Shown: one piece after another, positions 1-8,143 of the stretch
How the letters are laid out: each line of letters opens with the position of its first letter
How positions within the stretch are numbered: position 1 is the stretch's first letter
Source of the DNA: Chloroflexota bacterium
Lineage (GTDB): Bacteria; Chloroflexota; Dehalococcoidia; Lucifugimonadales; Lucifugimonadaceae
Assembly (NCBI GenBank): GCA_027618835.1
Contig: JAQCHZ010000007.1
Coordinates: forward strand, 62,001 to 126,000
Length of the DNA: 64,000 nt
Reading direction: 5' to 3'
The notes under the pieces: generated by a model
Database searches by the model: none
Seen by the model: only the letters and a program-made list of their open reading frames with translations
What the model was told of the DNA's origin: nothing
Made by a program: the position numbers and the translations under genes

Positions 1-620
1 AACACAGCGCCTTCTTCGCGTTCGTCGGCAGTCAGTACTGCATCGGCGCTCGCTAGCGGTTCAACCACCATTGAAGAAACTCGAACTCCGGCGTCGGATA
101 CGGCTTTGTGAAGTTCAGTGATTTTTGAAATCGAACCGGTAATTACGTGGCTTTCAACGTGAAGTTCGCCGGTGTGCATTCCCAGTGGGTTTTGCACACC
201 GTGAAGTCCATCGAGGGCGTAGCTACGTGGAATAACGTGAAGAAGCCGGCGGTCATCGGAAAGATCGATCGCACCGGCTGCCTTCTTTGCGGCAGAAATA
301 TCAAGATCTGTCACAGCACGCATGCCTTCAGGTCGTGGAACGTTTGCCCAACGATTCTTCGACTCGATGTGACTGCCGGTGAGTCCTGCGTAAACGGCGT
401 TTACTTGGACCCCTGCATCAGCTGCGGCAGCTTCGACAGACGCTTTGATTGCGGCGGTAACGGAAGCCGATTCGGCGACGATTCCTTTGCGCATACCGTT
501 ACAAGGCACGGTGCTAATTCCGCAAACTTCTACGCGGTGATCGGCGCGTTTTCGAACGATGATCGTGCACACCTTAGTGGTGCCGATATCTATAGCTACT
601 CTGAAATTGTCTTGCGACAT
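1..620 (-). CDS. ftsA: Cell division protein FtsA, N-terminal part (runs off left edge)
   Basis: Reading leftward from an ATG at 620, preceded by GGAG at good spacing, gives 206 codons without a stop up to the window edge. The protein begins MSQDNFRVAIDIGTTKV, the phosphate-1 motif of the actin-like ATPase fold, followed by the FtsA-type segment with GMRKGIV and the SHIESKN region of domain 1C. FtsA tethers FtsZ to the membrane and recruits later divisome proteins. It lies directly downstream of rsmH and a tiny ORF, with no ftsL, ftsI, mur or ftsQ genes between them, so the usual division and cell-wall cluster is collapsed here. ftsZ probably follows to the left, but this cannot be seen. Confidence 0.93.
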   Translation of the reverse strand, partial: MSQDNFRVAIDIGTTKVCTIIVRKRADHRVEVCGISTVPCNGMRKGIVAESASVTAAIKASVEAAAADAGVQVNAVYAGLTGSHIESKNRWANVPRPEGMRAVTDLDISAAKKAAGAIDLSDDRRLLHVIPRSYALDGLHGVQNPLGMHTGELHVESHVITGSISKITELHKAVSDAGVRVSSMVVEPLASADAVLTADEREEGAV

Positions 621-676
621 GATTGTCTCCTGGGCGGGATGTTTATTCGGGTAGGGGGATGGAGAGTTCTGATTAT

Positions 677-793
677 TTAACGGAGGGGCCGCGTCGTATC
701 TGGTGGTTCGGCTATGGCTGCCGTTCCTTGTGAAATCGCCGAGCGTGCTCGCCGGTAAAGGCGTTGCTTATTGAAAATAAAGATGTTGCTCAT
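677..793 (-). CDS. Small 38-codon ORF overlapping rsmH, unknown
   Basis: An ATG at 793 overlaps the rsmH stop codon in an ATGA arrangement and opens 38 codons ending in TAA at 677. The predicted peptide starts MSNIFIFNKQRLYRRARSA and is basic. It has no membrane segment, so it does not resemble FtsL, which often follows rsmH. The stop-start overlap suggests translational coupling, but no good ribosome binding site is visible. It may be a relic of a lost ftsL-like gene or simply untranslated spacer between rsmH and ftsA. Confidence 0.25.
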   Translation of the reverse strand: MSNIFIFNKQRLYRRARSAISQGTAAIAEPPDTTRPLR

Positions 794-1716
794 ATTCGCT
801 CAGCCACCCGTAACTTGGCACTACGTGCACGTGGGTTTGAAGCGGTCTCTGCATCGGTCGGTATCAGGGGGCGACGGGTAATTACCTTCAATGTCGCCAA
901 ATGGTCGCAGCGGCAGACCGGAGTTCCGGGAGGGCATATGCAATCGGATGCTTGCTTGCGAACGAAATTCTTGACGATGCGATCTTCGAGTGAGTGATAA
1001 GAAATGACCGCCATCCGACCACCCTGACCGAGCAGCGAAACTGCCTGTTCGAGCGCCGTCTCCAAAGCCGAGAGCTCGTCGTTTACAGCGATACGAATTG
1101 CCTGGAACGTTTGGGTTGCAGGGTGGGTGCGCTTCCCACGACGTGGGTTAACTTTCTCGATAACCTCGGCAAGCTCGAGTGACGTTAAGATCGGGCGACT
1201 TCGTACGATCGCACGAGCGATTCGTCGAGCGGCTCGATCTTCACCTAAATGGAAAATAATGTCGGCGAGTTCCGATTCGGCGTAACGATTCACGATGTCG
1301 GCGGCAGTGATCTGCTGATCGAAACTGAATCGCATGTCGAGCGGGTCTGCACGTCGGAAGCTGAAACCGCGTGATTCACGGTCGAGCTGTAGCGATGACA
1401 CACCTAAATCGAAAAGCACACCGTGCACTGGAACAAATTCATATTGAAGGGCGGTAGCTCGAACGTCTCGGAAGTTGACGTTTACCGCCCTGAACGATTC
1501 GCCGTACTCGGCGAGACGCTCGGTTGCGACCGTGATTGCCTCGGCGTCAGCGTCGAGACCGAGAACCTGTCCACCGGGATCAGCTGCACGAAGGATTTCA
1601 CGCGAGTGCCCACCTTCACCGAGAGTTCCGTCGATATAGCGACCACCAGGCTGGACGTTTAGTGCCTGCATGATCTCCGGGATCATTACTGGTTCGTGGT
1701 GAAGTTCTAATCCCAT
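790..1716 (-). CDS. rsmH: 16S rRNA (cytosine1402-N4)-methyltransferase RsmH (MraW)
   Basis: The protein methylates N4 of C1402 in the decoding centre of 16S rRNA with S-adenosylmethionine. Family landmarks are visible: HEPVM near the N-terminus, the SAM loop DGTLGEGGHS, DLGVSSLQLD, RFSF, PATQTFQAIRIAVN, and SYHSLEDRIVK near the C-terminus; about 310 residues is normal for the family. A GTG at 1725 overlaps the mraZ stop, but ATG at 1716 is better placed relative to GGAAGAG (8 nt spacing), so I chose 1716. It sits in the mraZ-rsmH-ftsA operon, the conserved head of the division cluster. Confidence 0.95.
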   Translation of the reverse strand: MGLELHHEPVMIPEIMQALNVQPGGRYIDGTLGEGGHSREILRAADPGGQVLGLDADAEAITVATERLAEYGESFRAVNVNFRDVRATALQYEFVPVHGVLFDLGVSSLQLDRESRGFSFRRADPLDMRFSFDQQITAADIVNRYAESELADIIFHLGEDRAARRIARAIVRSRPILTSLELAEVIEKVNPRRGKRTHPATQTFQAIRIAVNDELSALETALEQAVSLLGQGGRMAVISYHSLEDRIVKNFVRKQASDCICPPGTPVCRCDHLATLKVITRRPLIPTDAETASNPRARSAKLRVAERI

Positions 1717-1721
1717 GAGAA

Positions 1722-2210
1722 TCACTCTTCCGTCCCCGCTTCAAACTGTCGAACGACGATCTGAGTTTGCTCAGGTCGTGGCTGAACAGCGGGAGCAGCT
1801 TCTGCAATATCAGTGGCTTCGGTATCGAGCACTCGGCGTTCTTCCGCCCATGCTGCTGTTGACCAAATCTCGATAAATCTGCCGGTACCGACAATGACTA
1901 CGTCTTCACCCAAACCGGCATACTCACGAAGCTGAACAGGAACTACGACTCGACCACTACGATCGAGCGTTCCGGTGAATGCACCAGAGAATGTGAGCCG
2001 TGCCAGCTTGCGGGCGCTTGCCGATGTGGCAGGCTGTTGAGAAATATCGCTGGCGGCTCGTTCCCACTCTTCCGGGGTGTAGGCGACAACGCAATTGTCG
2101 TAAGCCCTTCCAAGGACGATGCCGTCGAGAAACGCCAATTTGAACCGAGCAGGAATAGCGACCCTGCCTTGAGGGTCGATTCGGTGCTCATATTCGCCGG
2201 CGAAAATCAT
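1722..2210 (-). CDS. mraZ: Transcriptional regulator MraZ
   Basis: 162 residues with the two tandem SpoVT/AbrB-like MraZ repeats: GEYEHRIDPQGRVAIPARF at the N-terminus and FTGTLDRSGRVVVPVQLRE in the second half, then the conserved VVIVGTGRFIEIW. MraZ is a DNA-binding repressor of its own division operon. The C-terminus carries about 30 extra Ala/Glu-rich residues beyond the usual fold. It is the first gene of the leftward operon and overlaps the alternative GTG start of rsmH. Three decamer-spaced TGGG-type sites lie about 55-80 bp upstream, consistent with autoregulation. Confidence 0.95.
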   Translation of the reverse strand: MIFAGEYEHRIDPQGRVAIPARFKLAFLDGIVLGRAYDNCVVAYTPEEWERAASDISQQPATSASARKLARLTFSGAFTGTLDRSGRVVVPVQLREYAGLGEDVVIVGTGRFIEIWSTAAWAEERRVLDTEATDIAEAAPAVQPRPEQTQIVVRQFEAGTEE

Positions 2211-2263
2211 TCTGGTAAAGAAGTTCTCTTGATAGTGGGCAGTAGGATGTCAAATCAATTGTG

Positions 2264-2288
2264 CCCCTTTCTGCCCCAATACATCCCA
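2264..2288 (-). promoter_or_regulatory. Putative MraZ operator: three TGGGN-like repeats at 10-bp period
   Basis: Read on the minus strand, TGGGA (2284-2288), TGGGG (2274-2278) and AGGGG (2264-2268) follow each other with exactly five bases between units. Repeats of TGGGN separated by 5 nt are the known binding signature of MraZ upstream of mraZ in other bacteria. A TTGACA hexamer lies just downstream at 2248-2253 on the same strand and may be the -35 element, but no convincing -10 sits 16-18 bp further. The third unit departs from consensus at its first base. Confidence 0.6.
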
Positions 2289-2460
2289 AATTGTGCCAGA
2301 TAACCACTCTCTACGACAATACGTTCTGCATACAGTTTTTGCGAAAAAATGATGTGACGAACGTACTCTTTGGCGTGCTAGCATCCGCATTGACCCGCTA
2401 GTACGTTGGTACTCCAAGTTCAAAGCTGAGTTCATTGGTGCTTTCGTACTCAGGTCACTT

Positions 2461-2994
2461 GTGGTCATAGAAAAAGATGTGCGCCGAGACGGAGAAACCG
2501 AAATAGTCACCTACGCAGTGCTAACAAGTAGCGACACTGGTTCCGCAGGGAAACGGGTCGATACCAGCGGCGACGCCATAGTAGAGATCATGGGTGGCGC
2601 AGGTCACAAAGTGGTAAACAGGGTCATGCTGCCCGACGATATCGACCAGCTTTCGACCCAAATAAAGGCGTGGTGCGACTCAGGAAAAGTCGACGTTATT
2701 TTGACGACCGGAGGCACCGGGTTGTCCTCACGTGATGTGATGCCAGAAGTGACGCGTGGATTGATAGATCTTGAAATTCCCGGTATGGCAGAAGCTATGC
2801 GGGCAGAGTCCCTAAAGGTCACAAAGATGGCGATGATTTCACGTGCCGTCACTGGAGCACGAGGTTCGACGTTAATCATTAATCTACCGGGAAGCACCTG
2901 CGGCGTTCGAGATAATTTAAGCGTTGTGTTGCCAGTAATCGAGCATGGAGTAGAGGTGCTTCAAGATCGTCAAGCGGGCGATCATCCGATTTAG
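2461..2994 (+). CDS. moaB: MoaB/Mog-family molybdenum cofactor protein
   Basis: 177 residues forming one MoaB/Mog (MoCF-binding) domain: TYAVLTSSDTGSAG at the start, the central VDVILTTGGTGLSSRDVMPE molybdopterin-binding motif, then the IINLPGS loop. The family adenylylates molybdopterin or binds its precursors in cofactor synthesis. The start is GTG at 2461; a further short N-terminal stretch before the fold suggests translation might begin slightly downstream. It stands alone, divergent from mraZ, and no other moa genes are in the window, so the exact step (MoaB or Mog) is not decided. Confidence 0.88.
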   Translation: MVIEKDVRRDGETEIVTYAVLTSSDTGSAGKRVDTSGDAIVEIMGGAGHKVVNRVMLPDDIDQLSTQIKAWCDSGKVDVILTTGGTGLSSRDVMPEVTRGLIDLEIPGMAEAMRAESLKVTKMAMISRAVTGARGSTLIINLPGSTCGVRDNLSVVLPVIEHGVEVLQDRQAGDHPI

Positions 2995-3148
2995 ACAGCT
3001 CGCGAAAGCTGCAATGCCAATCGATCACCCTCGATAACAGCGAGCTCGATCATCATCGTCTAACCCCTAAACTCCCGCCGCGTTCGCACACACGCACACG
3101 TGCGGCGTTAGTCTTAGGTGATATATCCAGCGAGCACGATCAACTTTC

Positions 3149-3865
3149 ATGAAAATATCGATAGTAACTCTGTTCCCCGAAATGTTCGACGGCCCCTTAG
3201 GGACGAGCGTTATTGGACGCGCAGTTGAAAACGGAAAAATTGATCTCAATATCGTTCAGCTACGCGATTTCGCACGCGATGAACGAGGCACGGTCGATGA
3301 ACCTCCGTTCGGCGGCGGTGCAGGCATGGTGCTTCAGGCAGGTCCGCTAGTCGATGCCGTGGATTCGATAGCCGCACAATCTGTGGAAGCTGGCTTGCCC
3401 AAACCTCACGTCGTTCTGATGTCGGCCCAAGGCACTCCTCTCGCACATCGACGAGTTCAGGAACTCTCGGAGCTTGACGCCATAACTATCGTCTGCGGGC
3501 ACTACGAGGGAGTCGACGAACGCTTCATCGAACTACGAGTCGATGAAGAGATATCTATTGGAGATTTCGTTCTAACTGGAGGCGAAATACCGGCGATGGC
3601 CGTGACCGACGCCATAGCCCGCCTTATTCCGGGTGTTCTTGGCGACGATGATTCGTCGAAGCACGATTCGTTCGCTCCCGGCTCCGACTCGCTGTTGGAA
3701 GGTCCGGTCTACACTCGACCCGCCAAGTTTCAGGGGCTAGAAGTGCCGAAAATTCTTCTAAGCGGCGACCACGCCAAAGTCGAAGCATGGCGGCGGACAC
3801 AGGCGTTGCGCCGTACGGAAGAGCGCCGCCCCGACTTGCTGAACGACTGGCCAACAAACGAATGA
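3149..3865 (+). CDS. trmD: tRNA (guanine37-N1)-methyltransferase TrmD
   Basis: 238 residues, normal length. SPOUT trefoil-knot signatures are present: FGGGAGMVLQAGPL, VVLMSAQGTPL, IVCGHYEGVDERF and EEISIGDFVLTGGEIPAM. The enzyme makes m1G37 in tRNAs reading CNN and GNN-type codons, which prevents frameshifting. It precedes rplS as in most bacteria, but rpsP, the KH protein gene and rimM, usually upstream, are absent; moaB lies there instead. The ATG at 3149 has no obvious Shine-Dalgarno sequence. Confidence 0.96.
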   Translation: MKISIVTLFPEMFDGPLGTSVIGRAVENGKIDLNIVQLRDFARDERGTVDEPPFGGGAGMVLQAGPLVDAVDSIAAQSVEAGLPKPHVVLMSAQGTPLAHRRVQELSELDAITIVCGHYEGVDERFIELRVDEEISIGDFVLTGGEIPAMAVTDAIARLIPGVLGDDDSSKHDSFAPGSDSLLEGPVYTRPAKFQGLEVPKILLSGDHAKVEAWRRTQALRRTEERRPDLLNDWPTNE

Positions 3866-3977
3866 TCAATTCAACAGTCGATGTTCTCGGACACTGACGG
3901 GCGAAAAATAGCGATTAGCGGTATTGCTGGAACACGGTTTTCGGTTGTAGACTTAACGCTCTGCACTGAAACACATC

Positions 3978-3997
3978 GACGCCTCTGGGCGTCTTTT
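3978..3997 (+). terminator. Short hairpin plus T4 in the trmD-rplS gap
   Basis: GACGCC (3978-3983), loop TCTG, GGCGTC (3988-3993), then TTTT. It lies about 20 nt upstream of the rplS ATG. It could be a weak terminator or attenuator between trmD and rplS, or a leader structure controlling L19 synthesis; the sequence alone does not tell which. Confidence 0.35.
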
Positions 3998-4017
3998 CGC
4001 GACGAAAGAATTTTGAC

Positions 4018-4371
4018 ATGGACGCCGCATCACTGATCGAGCGAAAAACGCTTGACCATATCGAAGACTTCCAACCTGGTGACACTGTCACGGTTAACCT
4101 CCGCATTGTGGAAGGGGACCGACACCGTGTTCAGGCTTTCCAGGGCGCTGTTATTTCTGGCAAGCACCGAGTTGAACGGAGCCCTCTCCCTGGTGACACG
4201 TTCATGGTTCGCCGAGTTTCGTACGGCGTGGGTGTAGAACGAATCATTCCGTTCCACTCACCAAACGTTGACTCGGTCAAAGTGGACCGACGAGGAAAGG
4301 TACGACGCTCACGCCTCTACTACCTCCGTGGTCTCACTGGCAAGAAGGCCAGAATCAAGGAACGTCGATAG
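4018..4371 (+). CDS. rplS: 50S ribosomal protein L19
   Basis: 117 residues matching bL19 throughout: FQPGDTVTVNLRIVEGDRHR, QAFQGAVISGK, TFMVRRVSYGVGVERIIPFHSP, and the basic end with YYLRGLTGKKARIKERR. L19 lies at the subunit interface of the large ribosomal subunit. It follows trmD and is closed by a strong intrinsic terminator, so it ends this transcription unit. Confidence 0.97.
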   Translation: MDAASLIERKTLDHIEDFQPGDTVTVNLRIVEGDRHRVQAFQGAVISGKHRVERSPLPGDTFMVRRVSYGVGVERIIPFHSPNVDSVKVDRRGKVRRSRLYYLRGLTGKKARIKERR

Positions 4372-4406
4372 CCTCATTTCGACATCAAGTGTCGATATTG
4401 AATTTG

Positions 4407-4442
4407 AAAACCCTCTCCCCGAAACGGGAGAGGGTTTTTTAT
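4407..4442 (+). terminator. Intrinsic terminator after rplS
   Basis: A perfect nine-base stem CCCTCTCCC / GGGAGAGGG (4411-4419 with 4426-4434) with a six-base loop, extended by AAAA/TTTT pairs and followed by a T-run. This is a textbook rho-independent terminator for the trmD-rplS unit. Confidence 0.93.
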
Positions 4443-4543
4443 TTCTGTGTGTCAGCGTAGTTTGATCTCGGTACGCCTGAGCAGTAAATTGCCAGAAGCG
4501 TTCGTTCGATTCAGCCGATCAAAGATCCCGGAGCAGGTAGTAA

Positions 4544-7027
4544 GTGCAATTCGCCGAAGTAGCTGTCGATTTTCCTGACGAGCACTCGCGCACGTTTACC
4601 TATTCGATTCCTGAAACTTTGACCGTGGTGGTTGGCGACTTGGTGTGGGTTCCATTCGGTCCTCGGACTGTTCAAGGGGTGGTTTTCGGAATCACCGGTA
4701 CAGCTGAAACCGAACTCGACAAGATTCGACCCATCACCGCCCGTACCGTCGACGGTCCTTTCGTCGCTGAACATCTCATTCGGGTAGCCAGATGGGTAGC
4801 CGAGTACTACCGAACCACATTGTTCACAGCATGTTCGCTATTACTTCCGCCCGGTGCATCGTCTCGACTGCGAACTTGGCTTTCGCCCGGAGTAATCGAT
4901 AGAGAGCTTTCGAATCGCGAACAAGCGGCAGTCGGCTACGTCATGGAAAACGACCGAGCACCTAAGTCGCGAGTTGCCAGAAGATTGGGTTTAGGCGGCA
5001 GCCAAATAGTCGACCGGCTAGTTCGACAGCGAATCTTTCACGCTGAATCTGAATGGGAGAGACCGCGGGTATCGGCGGTCTACTCAAATCGAATCGAACT
5101 CGCTGTGTCTGAAACTGAGGCCCAAAGTCTCATGTCGGAGCAAGCCGAAACACGGTCTTACAAGCGTGCTGAACTGCTCGAATGGTTTCTAACTGGGAAA
5201 GTTGCCCAGACCAAGTCAGCGCTTAACGAGCAATTCGGCACTACTGCCGTTAAATGGGCATTCGGCGAAAAATTGCTCAGTACACGGAAAATTAGGCGTG
5301 ACCGTGACCCGCTCGCCGACTACTTCTTTCAGCAAGAATTTGCCCATTCGCCGACCGAACTGCAAAAAGACGCAATCGATCAAATTGTTGCGCAGATCCT
5401 CGCCGCTCAGCCCTCATCGAATCCGGGTGACCGTCAATTCCTCCTTCACGGAGTCACCGGCTCCGGTAAAACCGAGGTCTATCTACAAGCAATCGAAGCG
5501 TGCATTGCGGCCGGTAAAAAGGCGATATTCCTTGTGCCTGAAATCGCCCTCACACCGCAAACGCTTAGGCGAATCGCATCACGTTTTCCCGGCAAGGTTG
5601 GGATACTTCATTCAGGCCTGACGATAGGACAGCGCTACGACCAATGGTGGCGCGTCAAAAACGGTGATTTCACGATTGTTCTTGGATCTCGAAGCGCCAT
5701 ATTTGCACCTATCGAGAACCCGGGTCTTATCGTCATTGATGAAGAACATGAGTGGACCTATAAACAGGGCGATCAAACACCTCGATATCACGCTCGGGCA
5801 GTCGCTGAACGAATATCCGAAGAGACCGGCGCAACTCTCGTCCTCGGAAGTGCAACACCTGACGTTGCCAGCTACCGAGCTGCCAAAGCTGGTCGCTATC
5901 AATTACTCACACTCCCTGAGCGTGTCGGCTCTGCTCGGAGCGCCGAAAATAACGCTGGAAATGCACCAGCTACGAGCACTACTCCTTCGATGGCGAAAGT
6001 CGACATCGTCGACATGCGAGACGAGCGATCCGACGGGCATTTCGAGATGCTCAGTCGCAAGCTAATCGATTCAATGCGAGACGCCCTCCACGTCGGTGGG
6101 AAAGCGATTCTTTTTCTGAATCGACGTGGTTCCGCATCGTTCATTCAGTGCAAGGACTGCGGGCAGGTTCGTCAATGCAAACGATGCGACACGGCATTAA
6201 CTTTCCATCGTAATTCTGACGATTCACGGGCACAAAACGGTAAGCTCGTTTGCCACTATTGCAGCTATACAGTTAGCGCAGGAACGAAGTGCCCGACATG
6301 CGGTGGGAAACAGATGCATCGGTCGTCACCTGGCACGCAAATGGCAGTTGAGGCTGTGAACCAATACTTTCCTAAAGTGGAAGTGATTCGCTGGGATTCG
6401 GACAGTGCCAAAACAGCCGCAGACCACCAGCGGATTATGGACGAATTCCTCGATAGCAAAGCGGGTGTTCTGGTCGGTACCCAGATGGTCGCAAAAGGGC
6501 TCGATATTCCTAGCGTTACGCTGGTTGGGGTTATCTCTGCCGACACTGGTCTTGCTGTTCCTGATTTCAGGGCAGGAGAGCGCGCATTTCAGGTTCTAGC
6601 TCAGGTTGTTGGCAGAAGTGGCAGGGGAGCTTGGGACGGTCGAGCTGTGATTCAGACGTTCAATCCTGGTCATTACGCGATTCTCGCTGCCGCCGATCAA
6701 GACTACGAAATGTTCTACGACACCGAGATACGCCTACGAGCAGCACAGGCGAATCCACCGTTCACCCGTCTAGTTAAATTGATGCACTCAGCAGGTAACG
6801 CCGAAGTCGCTCAAGCCGAAGCCGATCGAATGGCGGCTGCTCTATCGGATGCCAGAGAGGCCCACGGTGAAACCGGCATTGAAGTCATTGGCCCTACGCC
6901 CGGGTACCCAGTAAAAATGCGGAATATGTACCGATGGCAAATCTTGCTCAAGGGGTCGCATCCTGAGAGACTTCTAGAGTTGGTTCCGAGTGGATCGCTG
7001 TGGGCAGTCGATATCGATCCTGCTTAG
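4544..7027 (+). CDS. priA: Primosomal replication restart helicase PriA
   Basis: 827 residues. The N-terminal 3'-end DNA-binding domain (FAEVAVDFP...TYSIP) is followed by a superfamily-2 helicase: Walker A GVTGSGKTEVYLQAI, Walker B VIDEEHEWTYKQ, GSATPDVAS, and motif VI VVGRSGRG. Between the helicase lobes a zinc-binding region has cysteines arranged as CKDCG, CKRCD, CHYC and CPTCG, as in PriA. It reloads the replisome at stalled forks. The start is GTG at 4544. def follows 75 bp downstream on the same strand, and priA-def adjacency is common. Confidence 0.95.
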   Translation: MQFAEVAVDFPDEHSRTFTYSIPETLTVVVGDLVWVPFGPRTVQGVVFGITGTAETELDKIRPITARTVDGPFVAEHLIRVARWVAEYYRTTLFTACSLLLPPGASSRLRTWLSPGVIDRELSNREQAAVGYVMENDRAPKSRVARRLGLGGSQIVDRLVRQRIFHAESEWERPRVSAVYSNRIELAVSETEAQSLMSEQAETRSYKRAELLEWFLTGKVAQTKSALNEQFGTTAVKWAFGEKLLSTRKIRRDRDPLADYFFQQEFAHSPTELQKDAIDQIVAQILAAQPSSNPGDRQFLLHGVTGSGKTEVYLQAIEACIAAGKKAIFLVPEIALTPQTLRRIASRFPGKVGILHSGLTIGQRYDQWWRVKNGDFTIVLGSRSAIFAPIENPGLIVIDEEHEWTYKQGDQTPRYHARAVAERISEETGATLVLGSATPDVASYRAAKAGRYQLLTLPERVGSARSAENNAGNAPATSTTPSMAKVDIVDMRDERSDGHFEMLSRKLIDSMRDALHVGGKAILFLNRRGSASFIQCKDCGQVRQCKRCDTALTFHRNSDDSRAQNGKLVCHYCSYTVSAGTKCPTCGGKQMHRSSPGTQMAVEAVNQYFPKVEVIRWDSDSAKTAADHQRIMDEFLDSKAGVLVGTQMVAKGLDIPSVTLVGVISADTGLAVPDFRAGERAFQVLAQVVGRSGRGAWDGRAVIQTFNPGHYAILAAADQDYEMFYDTEIRLRAAQANPPFTRLVKLMHSAGNAEVAQAEADRMAAALSDAREAHGETGIEVIGPTPGYPVKMRNMYRWQILLKGSHPERLLELVPSGSLWAVDIDPA

Positions 7028-7101
7028 TCAGGCGTTAATAAAAGCGACTCAACGAACTCTCAGAACGAAATTACAACGAACGCATCGAATAAGGATTAAA
7101 A

Positions 7102-7863
7102 GTGTCAATTAGGCGAATCAGGGTGTTCCCGGATCCGATTCTGCGCAAGAAGTGCAGGGTAGTTCGCCGCGTCGACGACAAGGTAAAAGAACTTGCAGCC
7201 GACATGATTGAAACCATGGATTCGGCTGGGGGCGTAGGTCTCGCAGCCAACCAAGTTGGCGCACTTCAACGAGTGGTCACACTTCATCTCCCCGGCGATG
7301 AAGATGCGTTCGTTCTTGTAAACCCGGAGATTCGGGAGACCGAAGGTGAACGAGAAGTCATCGAAGGATGCCTTTCGTTCCCCGGGTACGAAGGAATGGT
7401 CACTCGATCGGTCACTGTCAAAGCACGGTGGCTCGACGAGAACGGATCGAAAATGAAGATCACGACCGAAGATCTGTTTGCCCAGGCACTTGAACACGAA
7501 ATCGACCACCTTAACGGGGTTCTCTACGTCGACCACCTTCTCGCTCACGAAAAACTCGCAGCCGCTGGTAGTCACATGGAAGAAGACGAACCGCACATGC
7601 ACGACGTCGAGGTCGAAGTACACGCCGACCACAGCGACGAGGATGCTGAACCTGAAGAATCCGACATCGAAGTAGTTCACGCCACTATTAAATTCAGCGA
7701 TCTGTATTCGGATTCGTCAGTCGATCAGATGCAGTACGACTTACGCCTAGCCGGGCTCGTCATCGATGCACCAAAAAGCACTGATCACACGCACGATCAC
7801 GTTGAATCGGACGATCCCCACTTAGACGGTGGCGTAATTCTCGATTCCGAGCATTCGCATTAA
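7102..7863 (+). CDS. def: Peptide deformylase with long acidic/His-rich C-terminal tail
   Basis: Removes the formyl group from nascent proteins with a metal centre. All three PDF motifs are present within the first 150 residues: GVGLAANQVG, EGCLSFPG and QALEHEIDHLNGVLYVDHL. The remaining roughly 95 residues form an unusual tail rich in Asp, Glu and His (for example HMEEDEPHMHD, HTHDHVESDDPH and the end HSH), making the protein 253 residues instead of the usual 150-190. The tail reads in frame with no lesion, so it appears to be real; it could bind metal ions or the ribosome, but no known domain is recognised. The start is GTG. Confidence 0.93.
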   Translation: MSIRRIRVFPDPILRKKCRVVRRVDDKVKELAADMIETMDSAGGVGLAANQVGALQRVVTLHLPGDEDAFVLVNPEIRETEGEREVIEGCLSFPGYEGMVTRSVTVKARWLDENGSKMKITTEDLFAQALEHEIDHLNGVLYVDHLLAHEKLAAAGSHMEEDEPHMHDVEVEVHADHSDEDAEPEESDIEVVHATIKFSDLYSDSSVDQMQYDLRLAGLVIDAPKSTDHTHDHVESDDPHLDGGVILDSEHSH

Positions 7864-7944
7864 TTGGCTTATTCGGGAATCCTAAAACAGCAAAATAAGC
7901 CTAAAACGTGGCCCTAATCCCGAAGCGAATTTACGTTAGGCCGG

Positions 7945-7953
7945 TGCTATACT
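7945..7953 (+). promoter_or_regulatory. Possible extended -10 promoter for secDF
   Basis: TGCTATACT (7945-7953) fits an extended -10 element (TGn followed by TATACT). No good -35 hexamer is seen 16-18 bp upstream, as is usual for extended -10 promoters. It would give a leader of about 180 nt before secD. That leader contains a possible hairpin CTGACG/CGTCAG at 8079-8110. Confidence 0.35.
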
Positions 7954-8127
7954 TTTTCCTTGCCTGAATTCATCCGGGGCTATGCCACGGAGTGAACCAG
8001 CAAATATAAGTTTTGATCGATGCTGCAGTTTGAGTCATTTTTGACACGGCGGTATCGGAAGTTCGTGCTAGCAAGATGCTGACGGCACCAGATCGGTGAA
8101 TCAACGTCAGGATAAATCACATAGACA

Positions 8128-8143
8128 CGCCGCCTGTGCGGCG
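8128..8143 (+). promoter_or_regulatory. Hairpin covering the secD start codon
   Basis: CGCCGC (8128-8133), loop CTGT, GCGGCG (8138-8143). The proposed GTG start at 8136-8138 lies in the loop and 3' arm. No Shine-Dalgarno is visible upstream. Either translation is occluded by this structure and regulated, or the true start is downstream, for example TTG at 8169, which follows AAGAG. Confidence 0.4.

Noticed and set aside
147-680. A 177-codon rightward frame at the left edge.
   Set aside because: It lies opposite the clear FtsA coding sequence on the minus strand and its product resembles nothing.
700-740. A segment at the rsmH-ftsA junction resembling the repeat's CTCGGCGATT part.
   Set aside because: Only about ten bases match and the arms are missing; probably chance.
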